Assembly (NCBI GenBank): GCA_002633005.1
Contig: NMRA01000316.1
Span: 181,581 to 245,580 of the forward strand
Origin: Phoronis australis
Lineage: Eukaryota; Phoronida; Phoronidae
Direction: 5' to 3'
DNA: 64,000 bases
Shown: positions 10,801-20,815 of the stretch, in pieces
How positions within the stretch are numbered: position 1 is the stretch's first letter
Layout of the letters: every line of letters starts with the position of its first letter
Position numbers and translations under genes: made by a program
Notes under the pieces: generated by a model
The model's database searches: none
What the model was told of the DNA's origin: nothing
What the model saw: only the letters and a program-made list of their open reading frames with translations

Positions 10801-13217
10801 TGAGAGTTTTTATTAAAGCTACATTATCCTTTTTGCGGCTGAAAACGCATTTCTAGGATGACTGTTGATTTGGATATAATCTTTTAAAGGAAAATGCCAC
10901 CAAAAACCAACGTATTGTGTATTCGATTTATGTAGATCGAGTAGTTCCATTCGATAACAGCAAGTACAGTTCTTTTACCAGACGTCAGACGGAGGTGCTG
11001 AAATTAACCAATGACGCCATACATGCAGGTTCTAACAAGATCTGTTCACCAGTTCACAACACGCTTACTGGTGTCAGCTTTTCGCTTGATTTCATCGCTT
11101 TACACCAATTAAAATTTCGTTTTTCTAATCCAAAAAACTATTTTGTTGGTTTTTCGCCATTGTCAACCGAGTTAGTGCTCGATCTGACCATTACTCCATG
11201 CATCTATTCTCTGCGATAATCCTCATATTCTGACTTCTTATTGGAAAATAAGAAGTCAGAAGAAGAAAAACGCAGTATGGTGTATTCGTAGTTGCTTTCT
11301 CGAAAGATTTACACACACAAATGGTACGCTCTAATACAGTAGCTTTCCTCGCAGCTTCGTAATTTTCACAAGCGGTAATATATTCTAACACTACTCAGGC
11401 GCAGAATTCAGTGGGGTTTATGCAAACCAGCAGGCGTTTGGTGGCAACGCAAGAGTTTTGGGCCCGATTCTGCTTTGGGACTTATTCTGTAACATAACCT
11501 TTATCGCCAAGAATATCTTTTTAATGTACAGTAGCTAGTCTGTTGCGTTGCAATGAACAGCATTTGCCCGCTACCATTAGAACGGTGTGACATGAGTATC
11601 TATACATATACTTTCAGTTTGATTGCTGCGGGCTTAATGACTACACAGATTGGGCGGGAACAAACTACGCCAACAGCACCGGCTTCTTGGTTCCAGAGTC
11701 CTGCTGTACTGTCAAAGACAAAAACAAGTTGAATTACCAAAATCCAAACTATCGAGACATTAGTAAATGTCGACAAGAGGCTTTGAATTCATCCGGTGCC
11801 ACCGAAACATTTTTGAAGACAAAGGTTGTTTAAAGTCTTTAAAAGGATAACAAACCGGGTTTTGACCAATTAACGACTTTCCATCCAATTCTCTGATTCA
11901 AAATAATGCTCTGTAGTCCCCGACAACCACTAACAGTTTAGAGGGAAACTTGAAAATGGCTTTCAAAGTTTGCTAAACGGACACGCGTGACGTAGGCTTT
12001 TAGCGAATTACACGGCAAGTGCGATTTAAACCTCCCTCCAAGAACCATAGTATGTAATCCATGGCATAGGGATTCCTGCTCTCATCCTTCAAGTTTGGCG
12101 CCATCGATGCATTAGCAAGTGACAAAACGAAGATTGGCTGAAATCATCAAAACGGGGTTTAGAATCCTTTTAAATATTTTTAAGAAACTGTTGAGACAGC
12201 CAGTTGGTACGAGCCCAATATACCATATCATTGGCAACCTTTTGGAGGCTAGAGAATAAATATCTGTAAAGTAGATAAGACGATCGAGTTAATAACGCGT
12301 TACAACGTTGCCGCAACAATAGCCTTGCAGTTGTCTATGTTAATGACAATGCTCATATACTCTGATTGAAGGGATGCCTAACCATTGTCCAGGAGTGGGT
12401 GTCGAGTAACCTGTTGATCGTCATTGGGGTGGTAGCTGGATTCACCTTCGTGGAGGTATTTTGACGTTTCACCCACCAACATTACTTGTGCGCACCAGTG
12501 AAACCTTTGACAGTTTTTATACTAGTTACCAAGTTCTGCTGCAATTTTGTCTCAAACGAAGTTTCGGTCACACTTCCTGAAAAACAAATCAAACGAAGTT
12601 TCGGTCACAACCCTTCCCGACTTACAAAATTTAGGACAATACGTTTTAATCCACATTTGCCTTTAAATTTTCGAGTTCACAGTACGCCGTTCTAACTCTT
12701 AGTTCACACTACGCCGTTCTTACTCTTAGTTCACGGTACGTCGTTCTCACTCTTAGTTTACACTGTTACCATCTATTTGCTTAGAGTCCGTTGCAACAAA
12801 CTAGTTCTTGAGATTGGACCACATGTTTGGCCAATTACCAATAGCTTGAAATAGATTTACACAATTACATACATTTTAATTAAAAATATGCCTAGTGAAT
12901 GGCCACTTTCTGAGCCAAATCTCGATTTCCCAGTAAAGTTCGATGGTCAAATACCTTCAAATGCATTCATTGTAAACTAGGAGTTAAACTGAGTGGCAGG
13001 TGCGATTACAGCGTTTTGACTGTTTGCATAGGTACTCAGTCTTGTCACGGCCTGCTGTTTGGTCGTCCAAGTTAGCTACCGAATAACCAAACCCAAGCAG
13101 CAAGAAACAAGTCCTCCAAAGGCAAAGGCAACAGGTGCGAAGGACCAGCCTGCCGTCGAAGTCACCCAATCAGTTACTGAAGCGCCTACTGCCGAGGCCT
13201 CGCTTTCAAAGGAGTGA
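4525..13217 (+). CDS. Tetraspanin A (7 exons, CD63/CD151-type fold)
   Basis: Four-pass membrane scaffold protein that organises partner receptors in membrane microdomains. Exons: 4525-4881, 5372-5581, 7224-7298, 8806-8916, 11618-11824, 12372-12455 and 13032-13217. All are joined in phase 0 with GT/AG borders, giving 409 aa. TM1 is about 109-131, TM2 about 157-177 (followed by GFCGCCGA) and TM3 about 193-212. The large extracellular loop is about 214-330 and TM4 about 333-361. The loop has FDCCG, PESCC and two further Cys (six Cys, three disulfides expected) and three N-glycosylation sequons (NDT, NST, NSS). Unusual: about 100 cytosolic residues rich in Lys, Glu, Asp and Pro precede TM1, where tetraspanins normally have about 10-20. 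The first ATG after an in-frame stop at 4477 was chosen as start. The C-terminal tail is about 48 residues and also Lys/Pro/Ala-rich. Subfamily assignment beyond 'six-Cys tetraspanin' is uncertain. Confidence 0.93.
5372..5581 (+). CDS. Tetraspanin A exon 2 (TM1 end, small loop, TM2)
   Basis: 70 codons starting VAGVVMIGAG and ending NNILLTC. It contains the GFCGCCGA signature that closes TM2. The acceptor is CTTTAG and the donor GTAAGT. Tetraspanin B has a counterpart of exactly the same length. Confidence 0.95.
5760..6790. repeat. Tandem block of about seven 140-160 bp subunits in tetraspanin A intron 2
   Basis: Two alternating motifs recur: CTGTATCTCCTAAAC (5768, 6060, 6515, and as CTGTATCTT or CTGTTTCTC in between) and the boxes GTGCCCCCTAGTGG and GCGCCATCTAGTGGCCAT. 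Subunits begin near 5760, 5896, 6051, 6190, 6340, 6500 and 6645. A related box (CCCCCCCTAGTGACTAT) appears alone near 48674. This looks like a diverged tandem repeat of a dispersed non-coding family. Confidence 0.8.
7224..7298 (+). CDS. Tetraspanin A exon 3 (TM3)
   Basis: A 75-bp exon, 25 codons, YSSFLIMVILVEMAGTGLAL plus TTYGK. The length and the Glu inside a hydrophobic run are typical of the tetraspanin TM3 exon. The acceptor is TTTCGTAG and the donor GTAAGC. Confidence 0.93.
7845..7987. repeat. 143-bp near-perfect palindrome (foldback)
   Basis: The two 71-bp arms are inverted copies with almost no loop. AAAACGTACC pairs with GGTACGTTTT at the ends. The 21-bp segment GGCGTACATGAAGTAATATC (plus C) matches its inverted copy at 7951-7971 with one mismatch. 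The inner CGCGTATCGAC pairs with GTCGACACGCG. About three quarters of the bases pair. It lies in the intron between tetraspanin A exons 3 and 4. It could be a foldback MITE or the template of a hairpin RNA. Confidence 0.8.
8806..8916 (+). CDS. Tetraspanin A exon 4 (first part of large extracellular loop)
   Basis: 37 codons beginning MGAAELTLTLKDK and ending GIDATQLQ, an amphipathic helix pair preceding the CCG exon. It includes one NDT sequon. The acceptor is TTTTACCTCAG and the donor GTACGT. It is four codons longer than the matching exon of tetraspanin B. Confidence 0.88.
11228..11261. repeat. Perfect 15-bp hairpin with 4-base loop
   Basis: TTCTGACTTCTTATT, loop GGAA, then its exact reverse complement. 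It is intronic in tetraspanin A. There is no U-tract or flanking gene to make it a terminator. Confidence 0.85.
11618..11824 (+). CDS. Tetraspanin A exon 5 (CCG and PxSCC core of the loop)
   Basis: 69 codons starting FDCCGLNDYTDW and containing VPESCC and ISKC. These provide five of the six loop cysteines and two sequons. The acceptor is CTTTCAG and the donor AAG|GTTGTT. It is identical in length (207 bp) to tetraspanin B exon 5. Confidence 0.95.
12372..12455 (+). CDS. Tetraspanin A exon 6 (last loop Cys and start of TM4)
   Basis: 84 bp, 28 codons. GCLTIVQEW supplies the sixth loop Cys, followed by NLLIVIGVVAGFTFVE at the start of TM4. The donor is GAG|GTATTT. Confidence 0.92.
12552..12765. 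repeat. Short tandem repeats (21-bp duplicate and 27-bp unit x3.4)
   Basis: TCAAACGAAGTTTCGGTCAC occurs at 12552 and again at 12589. From 12674 a 27-bp unit, AGTTCACRSTACGYCGTTCT plus ACTCTT, repeats at 12701 and 12728 and starts again at 12755. Both are intronic between tetraspanin A exons 6 and 7. Confidence 0.85.
13032..13217 (+). CDS. Tetraspanin A exon 7 (end of TM4 and C-tail)
   Basis: VLSLVTACCLVVQVSYRITK finishes TM4, followed by about 40 Lys/Pro/Ala/Thr-rich residues and TGA at 13215. The acceptor TTGCATAG keeps phase 0. An AATAAA at 13831 is a possible polyadenylation signal. Confidence 0.92.
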   Translation, partial: VLSLVTACCLVVQVSYRITKPKQQETSPPKAKATGAKDQPAVEVTQSVTEAPTAEASLSKE

Positions 13218-14330
13218 ATAGCTCGTTACAGCGACTTGTGCATGAAGAAGTAACATGCTGCCTGTTTTTGTGCGATACGTATTAGGACTAGTGTTTCTCT
13301 CATAGTATCACACTATGTTGAGCTTAATGGAAAGTAAGAAGTTGTATTTTAGACGTTCTAATGATTGTTTATACATGTACTTGTATACGACATTTAAGTG
13401 CGGTAAGGTTCAGACCAGACAAAACCCATGCAAGGGTGGATAACGCTATGTCACGGATTTCTGTCATACTATGCACTATAGTTTAGTTTCTTAAGTGCAG
13501 TTATAAGAAATTTGAGTATCTGAAAGCAACTCCAAAAATCTTACAATTGGCGGCACATTAATTACTGAACCTACTGGATAATAATATAGTTTGCCGTTTT
13601 GTATTAAATCACCAATTGCCTTAGTAAACTATGAAAAAATGAAGGTGAGCCTGGTTTGAAGAGTTTTTGGGTAAAGGAAGAAAAGTGTACATGTAGATAA
13701 ATTGACAAGATTCCGATGTGTGAATCTCAGCTGATGCTGAATTTGGCGTTTTGAAGGTGAATTTCGAGTTTGGTCTATGTATGTGGAGTGATTATTTAGA
13801 ATCAAAATTTATAGGAAGTTGTGCCTCTTCAATAAATCTTGTACTGATGACGCCCTCGCAGCATACAAAGTAAAACTGTCAGTTTGCTGTGACGGCGTCA
13901 TCAAACCAAGAGTTATAAGCTGCGCCGACAGCTAAAAGTCAAAATATGTATAGTGTATGCTGTGATTTTGTAAGAAAAGTACGACTTCCTGGATATATCA
14001 ACAACTGACCAAAATGTTACAGTGTTGATCATTGGCAATGAGATAGTTGAAAAATGCTTCAAGTGCGGTGACGAAAGATTGTAAATACGTGTATGATGGG
14101 ACGACGCAATCAATTCCGAGGTAGTGGATGTGTAGAATGTAGTTATAGGCAATCGACGAAGATGTATAAAAATAATGTTTATTCATTGGTATTTTGGTAA
14201 CAAAATAAAGTGCATGAAATGTTTCAAAAGTGAAACAATATGTTCTGTGATAAAAGACATACCAAGAGGCGCATTTTGGAAGTGTTGCCAACGTCACCAA
14301 AATCACGTTCTTTGCAAAACTTCATGAATC
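13218..14330. other. 3' flank of tetraspanin A, no gene recognised
   Basis: AT-rich sequence, probably holding the 3' untranslated region up to about 13850. The short open frames on the minus strand (13913-14306) have no recognisable motifs or splice support. Confidence 0.45.
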
Positions 14331-14519
14331 CAACCCATTAGGGTCTCTTAGAGACCAACTTGGTGCCTCAGACGGTGTCTGCACAAACAACAGTCGAAGG
14401 TTTTTGGCACTAGCTTGGCAACGATGGAGGTACATACACATGCACAAGTCCAGAGATTGATATTCAACTCGGTAATATACTCAACATGTTAACGACGCAA
14501 ATGGTGACAGCATGAGTTA

Positions 14520-15045
14520 CTGAAGGTTCATTGGGGCAAGATTCACTCATCAAGGTCTATGCAAAATCACACTATCCTGAGTGTAAGGTTTGTTTTTGAG
14601 CCTAGTCATTTCTACAACCTTTTAAGCATGGCAAAATTTAGGCGTTTTATATAAAACTGGAATTACACTAATTATATTTATTTACGCTTGCCGTTTCCTT
14701 ACTATTGTGCAGAATTGTGATAGACATCTGCGGCATCGCGAATACTTCTACAAATACATTTTATCGATGGGCAATAGAGTTAAACTAAAAGCGCTCTTGG
14801 CGAAAAACACGAATAAGTATGCAAGTGACGGCAAGATCGGTTCTCATGACACCATTGATGACGCTGAGAAAGAACAGTTAGACCTAGGCATCACCACATA
14901 CACTGGCAGTAACACCGACAGTTTCGCCTGCAACACAATCAACAAGATCAACAGAGACGTGGGCGTCTTCTCCAGTGTTGGTGACAATTTTGATGCACCG
15001 ACAACAGACACGAAGCCGCGAACACTGATGACGTTGTTGACATGA
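14520..15045 (+). CDS. Unassigned candidate exons between the tetraspanins
   Basis: I do not recognise this product. A clean acceptor (CTATTGTGCAG at 14700-14710) leads into a frame open to 15045. It starts NCDRHLRHREYFYKY and later turns hydrophilic and Asp/Thr-rich. Upstream, a frame ending SHYPECK with a donor GTTTGT near 14585 could join it in phase 0, giving a PECKNCD motif, but its 5' border is unclear. No start codon or domain could be fixed. It may be a real terminal exon, a decayed gene, or chance. Confidence 0.3.
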
Positions 15046-15388
15046 AACCACTTAAAAATCAACTGCTTTAAAAAATGTTTGTCCAGGGAACCAGGAATAT
15101 GTGTATAGCACGATAAATTCATCAATGAAAGAACAGCCCAGGGCAAATTTCGAGAACAGTCAGTCGTAGCGACACACTCCCGTAAAACATTAACGAGATA
15201 TTCATGTACCTCCACACTACGTTTCACAGATTCCATCACAGGAACGCTGGTGTAGCATAGTGTATATAATTCGACCGTAAGTTGGTTTCAAAAAAGGATG
15301 CCACTGGGCGCATGTAAGACTCATCCAACATCAGAACGATCGGCCAAGAGACGCCAGGGACGCGGCAATAGAATTCAATTAATGCACG

Positions 15389-15830
15389 AAACGGCATCGG
15401 AAATGTCGACTTTGATAACGATAAGTCGTAGCAAGAAACAGACAGCTTTAATTTATCAAACTTTGGAAACGATATCCATCACAGTACCATCTTTAGTGCG
15501 ATTTTTCACAAGATACATACACACATGTAAATTTCCTGCCAATCGGGTTGAGAACGATAAAAAAGGCGAACATGGAGTTCATAGTGCAGATGATGCTTGA
15601 CGAGATCCTTCTACATCTCAAGTCCCTGAACAATCCGTCAGGAGACGCAACATTAACAGTACATGTACTTACAGGAGAGTGCCACACGATTCCATTAGTC
15701 GATTTTACCGTCTTAATCGGTCTATATCCACATCTCCTCTTATACCGTGGACCTCACCTTGCCGAGAGGTGTCGTGTTAACCTGTGAGGAAGGTGAAAAA
15801 CGACGCAGCGACGTCAGTGGTTCATCGGCA
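15389..15830. repeat. Direct duplication, left copy (ends at assembly N)
   Basis: A 442-bp segment from AAACGGCATCGG to GGTTCATCGGCA. It is repeated almost exactly at 15832-16276, with the single N at 15831 exactly between the copies. Differences are few (for example CTACATCTC versus CTAGTACATTTC). Position and similarity suggest two contig ends carrying the same sequence from two haplotypes rather than a biological tandem. The open frames in it have no recognised domain. Confidence 0.9.
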
Positions 15831-15831
15831 N

Positions 15832-16276
15832 AAACGGCATCGGAAATGTCGACTTTGATAACGATAAGTCGTAGCAAGAAACAGACAGCTTTAATTTATC
15901 AAACTTTGGAAACGATATCCATCACAGTACCATCTTTAGTGCGATTTTTCACAAGATACATACACACATGTAAATTTCCTGTCAATCGGGTTGAGAACGA
16001 TAAAAAAGGCGAACATGGAGTTTATAGTGCAGATGATGCTTGACGAGATCCTTCTAGTACATTTCAAGTCCCTGAACAATCCGTCAGGAGACGCCACATT
16101 AACAGTACATGTACTTACAGGAGAGTGCCACACGATTCCATTAGTCGATTTTACCGTCTTAATCGGTCTATATCCACATCTCCTCTTATACTGTGGACCT
16201 CACCTTGCCGAGAGGTGTCGTGTTAACCTGTGAGGAAGGTGAGAAACGACGCAGCGACGTCAGTGGTTCATCGGCA
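15832..16276. repeat. Direct duplication, right copy
   Basis: A 445-bp second copy of 15389-15830, starting immediately after the N. It continues into unique sequence and the THAP-like fragment. Confidence 0.9.
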
Positions 16277-16302
16277 GGGTGAATACCGCTATATTATAGT
16301 AC

Positions 16303-16531
16303 ATCGTTCCCGCTTGTCAGAACTATGAAGCTGCGAAGTAAGCGGGTATATCGTTTTTTCGACTTCCTCGAGAGCCCGAAATGCTTAGGAAGTGGCTTGA
16401 GGCAGTGAAGAATGAAAAGTACGATGTTAATAGCAAGTATGAGGCCGTGAAACATCTCCGTGTCAGTGGTCGGCATTTCGTCGACAGTGATTTCTCGGAC
16501 GAATTCCGGCTTTCCAAAGAACTATCTATAG
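16303..16531 (+). pseudogene. THAP-like zinc-finger fragment with in-frame stop
   Basis: One frame reads IVPACQNYEAAK, a TAA stop (16339), then AGISFFRLPREPEMLRKWLE and later HLRVSGRHFVDSDFS. This is the order of the THAP DNA-binding domain: Cys near the start, FxxFPxxxxxxxxWxxA, and a C-terminal S-x-HF-x-x-x-DF. The first zinc Cys is not clear and the stop breaks the domain. A GT follows KELSIG at 16531. THAP domains occur in host regulators and in P-type transposases; this copy is probably a relic. Confidence 0.55.
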
Positions 16532-16532
16532 G

Positions 16533-16739
16533 TTACGTTGCCTGTGCGTGTTCACGGCGCCTGTCTAGTATTTCTTGATCAGTGCATTCCGGTTCGAACT
16601 GATATCCTGTGAAACCTAATGATCCGACCCGTGAAGTCTTCGTCTGATGAGCTCTCGGGTAAGTCGGGATTGTCGCCGGGCGAGTTGCCATGTAGACGTT
16701 TATTCTGCGTTCTTTTTCAAAATGCATTATTCTCACCAT
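16533..16739 (-). CDS. Open frame with GYQFEPE motif (fragment)
   Basis: A minus-strand frame with RVGSLGFTGYQFEPECTDQE. Short N-terminal YxFEPE motifs are common in multicopy invertebrate proteins of the P2X7-tail/zinc-binding kind, but nothing else of that family is visible. It sits beside the broken THAP fragment on the opposite strand. Function is not assigned. Confidence 0.25.
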   Translation of the reverse strand: MVRIMHFEKERRINVYMATRPATIPTYPRAHQTKTSRVGSLGFTGYQFEPECTDQEILDRRREHAQAT

Positions 16740-17227
16740 ACCAATGCTTATATAAAGTCTGTTTCATTAGATACAATTTGTAACGCCTTTGGAGATTTTG
16801 TGAGTGCAAATGTTTTGAGAAGCCAGCAATGAAAAAACCACTGCGTTAACGGCTTTAGATGCAATAAAGGTAAGTGACCAGGCACCGAGGCCGTGTGAGC
16901 GCATGCTAATTCAGCGTTTGCTGACAGAAAGCTGTTGTGAAACAGTAACTCGATTTTATATGCTATGGTCACATGTTAGAGGAATCTGTATTTATATATA
17001 CAAATACATTATTCAACCTTTGCCCTGACGATTCTGTTGAAGGGGAACCACGGCTGACTTCGCGGCCCCCGACAAGTAAGAAGATTTTTAGTGTCGTGGC
17101 CAATTCACCTAAAAAGTTGCGTGCACAATATTTCTTTGGCTTACTGTTATAGTCTTTTCGTGACTGGATCAGTTTAGTTTCCAACTTAAGCTGGTTTATG
17201 TTCGTGATGTCCAGTCCCGGCGTCCGC

Positions 17228-18150
17228 AACGCCGGGCCTGCCAGTTCGGGTTCCGAGCCACTGGCGGGGAGTAACAAGCGTTTTATGTGTTCGTGTGTGG
17301 AAAAATGAAAGTCTAAAAGCTCAACACACAGCTATTTCCCCCGTCTGTATTTCACGGAAAAATGATTCAAATTTGTCCTCAAACATACCCATCTCCCGCG
17401 ATCGACCATGGAAAATTGGCGAACTCTGTAGGCTACGTTACGTTCAAAAATACCTATAAATCCGTAACAGTGAAATAAATAACACCTTTGTTGAAGAACT
17501 AGATGTATTTTTAAGGTGTTTACATCGAAATTTGACGGTTTATTGGTTTAAAACGATGAATTCAAGCGATAAGTTGACAACAGGGCCCAGTCTCCAATCT
17601 TTTTACTCGAAATGGAACTCGAAATTAGGTTTGGCATTTTCTACTCTACTTTTGGGCGAACTCAAGATAAGTGTCTATTATTCTATACTCGAGTACACAA
17701 TAACTTACGTACATGTAGATAAGTTATTGCCCTTAATTCACAGTTTATAAATCCAATATTAAAGCAATAAGTTCGAGTTTGAACTCGAAATTTCGAGTTT
17801 TTACTCGAGTTTGTAGCACGAATATAAGGGTTTTCAAGGGCAAACTTGAACTAGAAACTCCTATGCATAAACAAAAGTTAACTTAAGTTCGCACAAAAGG
17901 AGCAGAGAAATTGCCAAAAATAGTTTCGAGTTCGTTTCGAGTACAAAGATTAGAGACCGGGCCCTGGAAGCGTGTTGTGAAAGGCTGAACAGATTGCGTT
18001 CGAACCGATTACGTCATTGGTTAATTTCAACACCTCCGACTGGCGTTAGGTGTCAAGTAAAACAACTGAACTTGCTGTTATCGACTGGAACTACTCAATC
18101 TAAATTGATACAAAATAGGTTGTTTTTGAGGTAGCATTCTCCTGTAAGAG
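17228..18150. repeat. Dispersed repeat A, copy 2, split by element B
   Basis: Matches 836-1385 on both sides of a 382-bp insertion: 17228-17582 to the left half, 17965-18150 to the right half (GTGTTGTGAA, GCTGAACAG, GACGTCATTGG-like words, TTTCAACACCTCCG). Copy 1 without the insert shows that element B arrived later. Confidence 0.75.
17583..17964. mobile_element. Element B: MITE with 30-bp terminal inverted repeats
   Basis: The left end GGGCCCAGTCTCCAATCTTT and right end (inverted GGGCCCGGTCTCTAATCTTT) continue to TACTCGAAA, about 30 bp with few mismatches. The interior contains several TTTCGAGT/ACTCGAAA words and no gene. Related copies lie at about 35722-36082 and 42164-42535, with a fragment near 43540-43605. 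It is inserted into repeat A. Confidence 0.8.
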
Positions 18151-18225
18151 AAATTGATCAACGAAAAAAGTCGAGAACGGTAGATTGTAAGAGATATGGA
18201 TGACGTAACTTCAGATAGCTCTCTC

Positions 18226-18450
18226 TACATGCGCGCACCCAGCCTTTAATATGGGGGACCTTTCCCTAACAAAAAAGCGGGAGGACTAAAAAAAAAACGG
18301 GGTACCACCTTAAGTTCTATGAACTGTGCGTCTGCGCCTTTTTAGTGGAATTTTGTCTCGTTTTCTCTGATTTTTGTTTCTCTAAGGCGGACCTTTTTAC
18401 CCACTTCGCCAAATGGAGCCCCCGAGTAAGGTGTGCGCCTGCTCTAAATA
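18226..18450. repeat. Dispersed repeat C, copy 1
   Basis: Shares GCGCGCACCCAGCCTTTAAT, then CGGGGTACCAC, then TTTTGTCTCGTTTTCT and GAGGCGGACCTTT-like words with 24708-24935, 29050-29270 and, more weakly, 61360-61500. Non-coding. Confidence 0.8.
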
Positions 18451-20815
18451 CCCAATATCAACTAAGTACCTTAATAGACCACGGGGAATCAGAAAAATAT
18501 AGTTGCAGTCATCTTTGGGGAGCATAGATCCCTCGAGCTTTCAATGTGATACATTTCGTGTAATTATATCATGTCGCTTGGACGAAAAACTTGGCATGCA
18601 ACGTGCGTACAAACAAAAAAGTAAAAACCATGCAGAGCTCGACATATGTATGGGAGTACATGATCTTAAAAACGAGTAGAAAAAACCTTACACGACACGA
18701 CTTTGAGTACCTACATGCACGTACGCAATTTGAAATAGGAAAAAATATACGTTGGAATACATCGGCCAAATTTCCAGGATTGACCTGCCACATACATGTA
18801 CCAAAGACATCAAAGTTGTTCAAGGTGAATACAACCATAAATCTACGCGCAAACTACATCCCTTTATTCGCACTGTATAAACTTTTGCAACTCGAAATAT
18901 TGAAAAACAACCCGCGAGACATTCTACAAAATGTATGCTCAGGACGAATGACGTATTGCTATACAAGAATGATGCATTACATGTTTTACAAGAAAAAAGT
19001 CATGCCTGTAGTGTTGGTGAGCGTAAATTTTATGAACTATTGCTACTAAGCGCTTGAGCTGTACTTTATTCACTTACGCTGGTTCCGCCAAGACTATCGT
19101 CTAAGGTACTGAGAGGTCTGTAAACTGGAAATCGTCATCGAGAACCGACCAGATGTCTCAGTCAGTTGACCCGGCAGAGTAGACTACATGTACAGGCGCT
19201 CGGATTTCCAGATCACTCATAACCATATATAAGAAACATAAAGGTTGGACACTAAAACTTTGCCAAGCCCAGACTCCCAACTTCAGCTGCCCAAAATCCA
19301 AATAAAATCTGCGTGCACCTCCCTCAGTCTGGTATTGCATAAACCTTCGAAGCCTTATCTTTCCTAGATGCCATTAACTGTCTCCCTGAGTGGTGAATTG
19401 GCGATGGAATTTCCAAAACAATCTCAAAACTCGGAATTCAAAAACCTAAATTATTAAACAATGCGGTTTTCAGTTGTGCTTCAACTTGTACGCTTGTCGT
19501 AGGTGAAACTTCGAGTTTGAGAAAGCAACCTATATTTCAAATTCAATAATTCTAATCCAAAACTCAACTAATTGAGAATGTCAGAGTTAGTATTTTAATG
19601 ATTATTTGTAACTTTATTCCACTGAAGGCTCATTTTAGCCCTTAACTTAGAATTTTATTGCATAAATTGGCTTATCTTGTTTCTCATCTTGACATCACGC
19701 ACTTTTTTGGATTGAAGCACAACACACACTCGGCCAGGAAACGCAGTCCGTGCAAGTATTACAATGCGCGCGGCCGACGAGTTAACTCAATGGTTTTGGC
19801 CAAAAATAAAACCTTCATAAGAAATCACAGTACACAAAAAACTTCGCATATCAATACAGTATCAGGATAATTTATATTTGACACAAATATCTGAGTAGTT
19901 ACATTGATTTGGCAATGATATTATTAAAGTGCTCTCTGCTTCTCATGACCAAGTAGTCGAGGGATTGACGGCGCGCGAAAATAGACTTTCGGATTTAGCT
20001 CAGGAGCGTCCGTCAAAAACCCGGATGTGCGAAGACCGTCTGCCATGACATCACGGAATATGTTCCTTGAATTTGTGATTTTGGCATTCTTTTGGCATTT
20101 TTGTCGCTAAATCACCATTCGAATGCAATTTGAAGAGATCAAATGAAAGAAGGTATTCTAAGAGTTGTTCGATGCTAGTTTCGTGGAGTTCCATGCACAT
20201 TTGATTAGAATTTGTGGAAACAGATTTCAAGTGTCCAACCTTTATGTTTTCTTACATGCAGTAGCGAGTGACGTCATTTGCGATCGAGGAACAGATAAAC
20301 CCAAGCGCCTGTGGAGTAGACGAAGTGAATGAAATGCAGCCAATTTAAAGGCGCGAAAAGAATGTAATTCAGAGGAGAATGACAACACATTAAAGAACGC
20401 TCATTTTGTAGCCTGCCAGATTTTCTTAATGAATTGTTTATCGAGCATTTGGTATGTATTTTCGATTTCTGATATACCAGGTGTGTATGGCCTTCTTCTT
20501 GATGGGAGGCAAGAGTAGCCTGATGCTACAAAAACCACCATCCGGTTTGTTAGATTTGCGCTTTGATATAAGTTTTAGGACGCAATGTAACCAGCCAGAC
20601 AGTTGTACGAAAGCCACCCTTGGTGCATAGAATTTAATTGTACAAGTTGCACAGTAAAATGGACGAGTAAATCTGACACAAAATTATTGTTTTTAAAGAC
20701 AACATGTACGCTACGTGTTGAGTAATAAACCTTTAAAATAGTGTTAAAAGTACTGCTCCATGATTTATGTGAAGCGATAAAATGGGTAAGCTAATCTACC
20801 CGTAGGTTTCAGCCT
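18451..20815. other. Intergenic, no gene recognised
   Basis: The longest open frame (18591-19049, +, 152 codons) is Lys/Asn/Tyr-rich, has no recognisable domain and no splice-site framing, and matches AT-rich chance expectation. A repeated-looking piece at 19240-19340 recurs weakly near 20225. Nothing else is supported. Confidence 0.4.

Noticed and set aside
13240-13860. Additional tetraspanin A exon after 13217
   Set aside because: Exon 7 ends in a clear stop after TM4 and a tail of normal length; no further coding signal follows.
18591-19049. 152-codon plus-strand frame as a gene
   Set aside because: Lys/Asn/Tyr-rich AT-driven composition, no recognisable motif, no splice or regulatory support.
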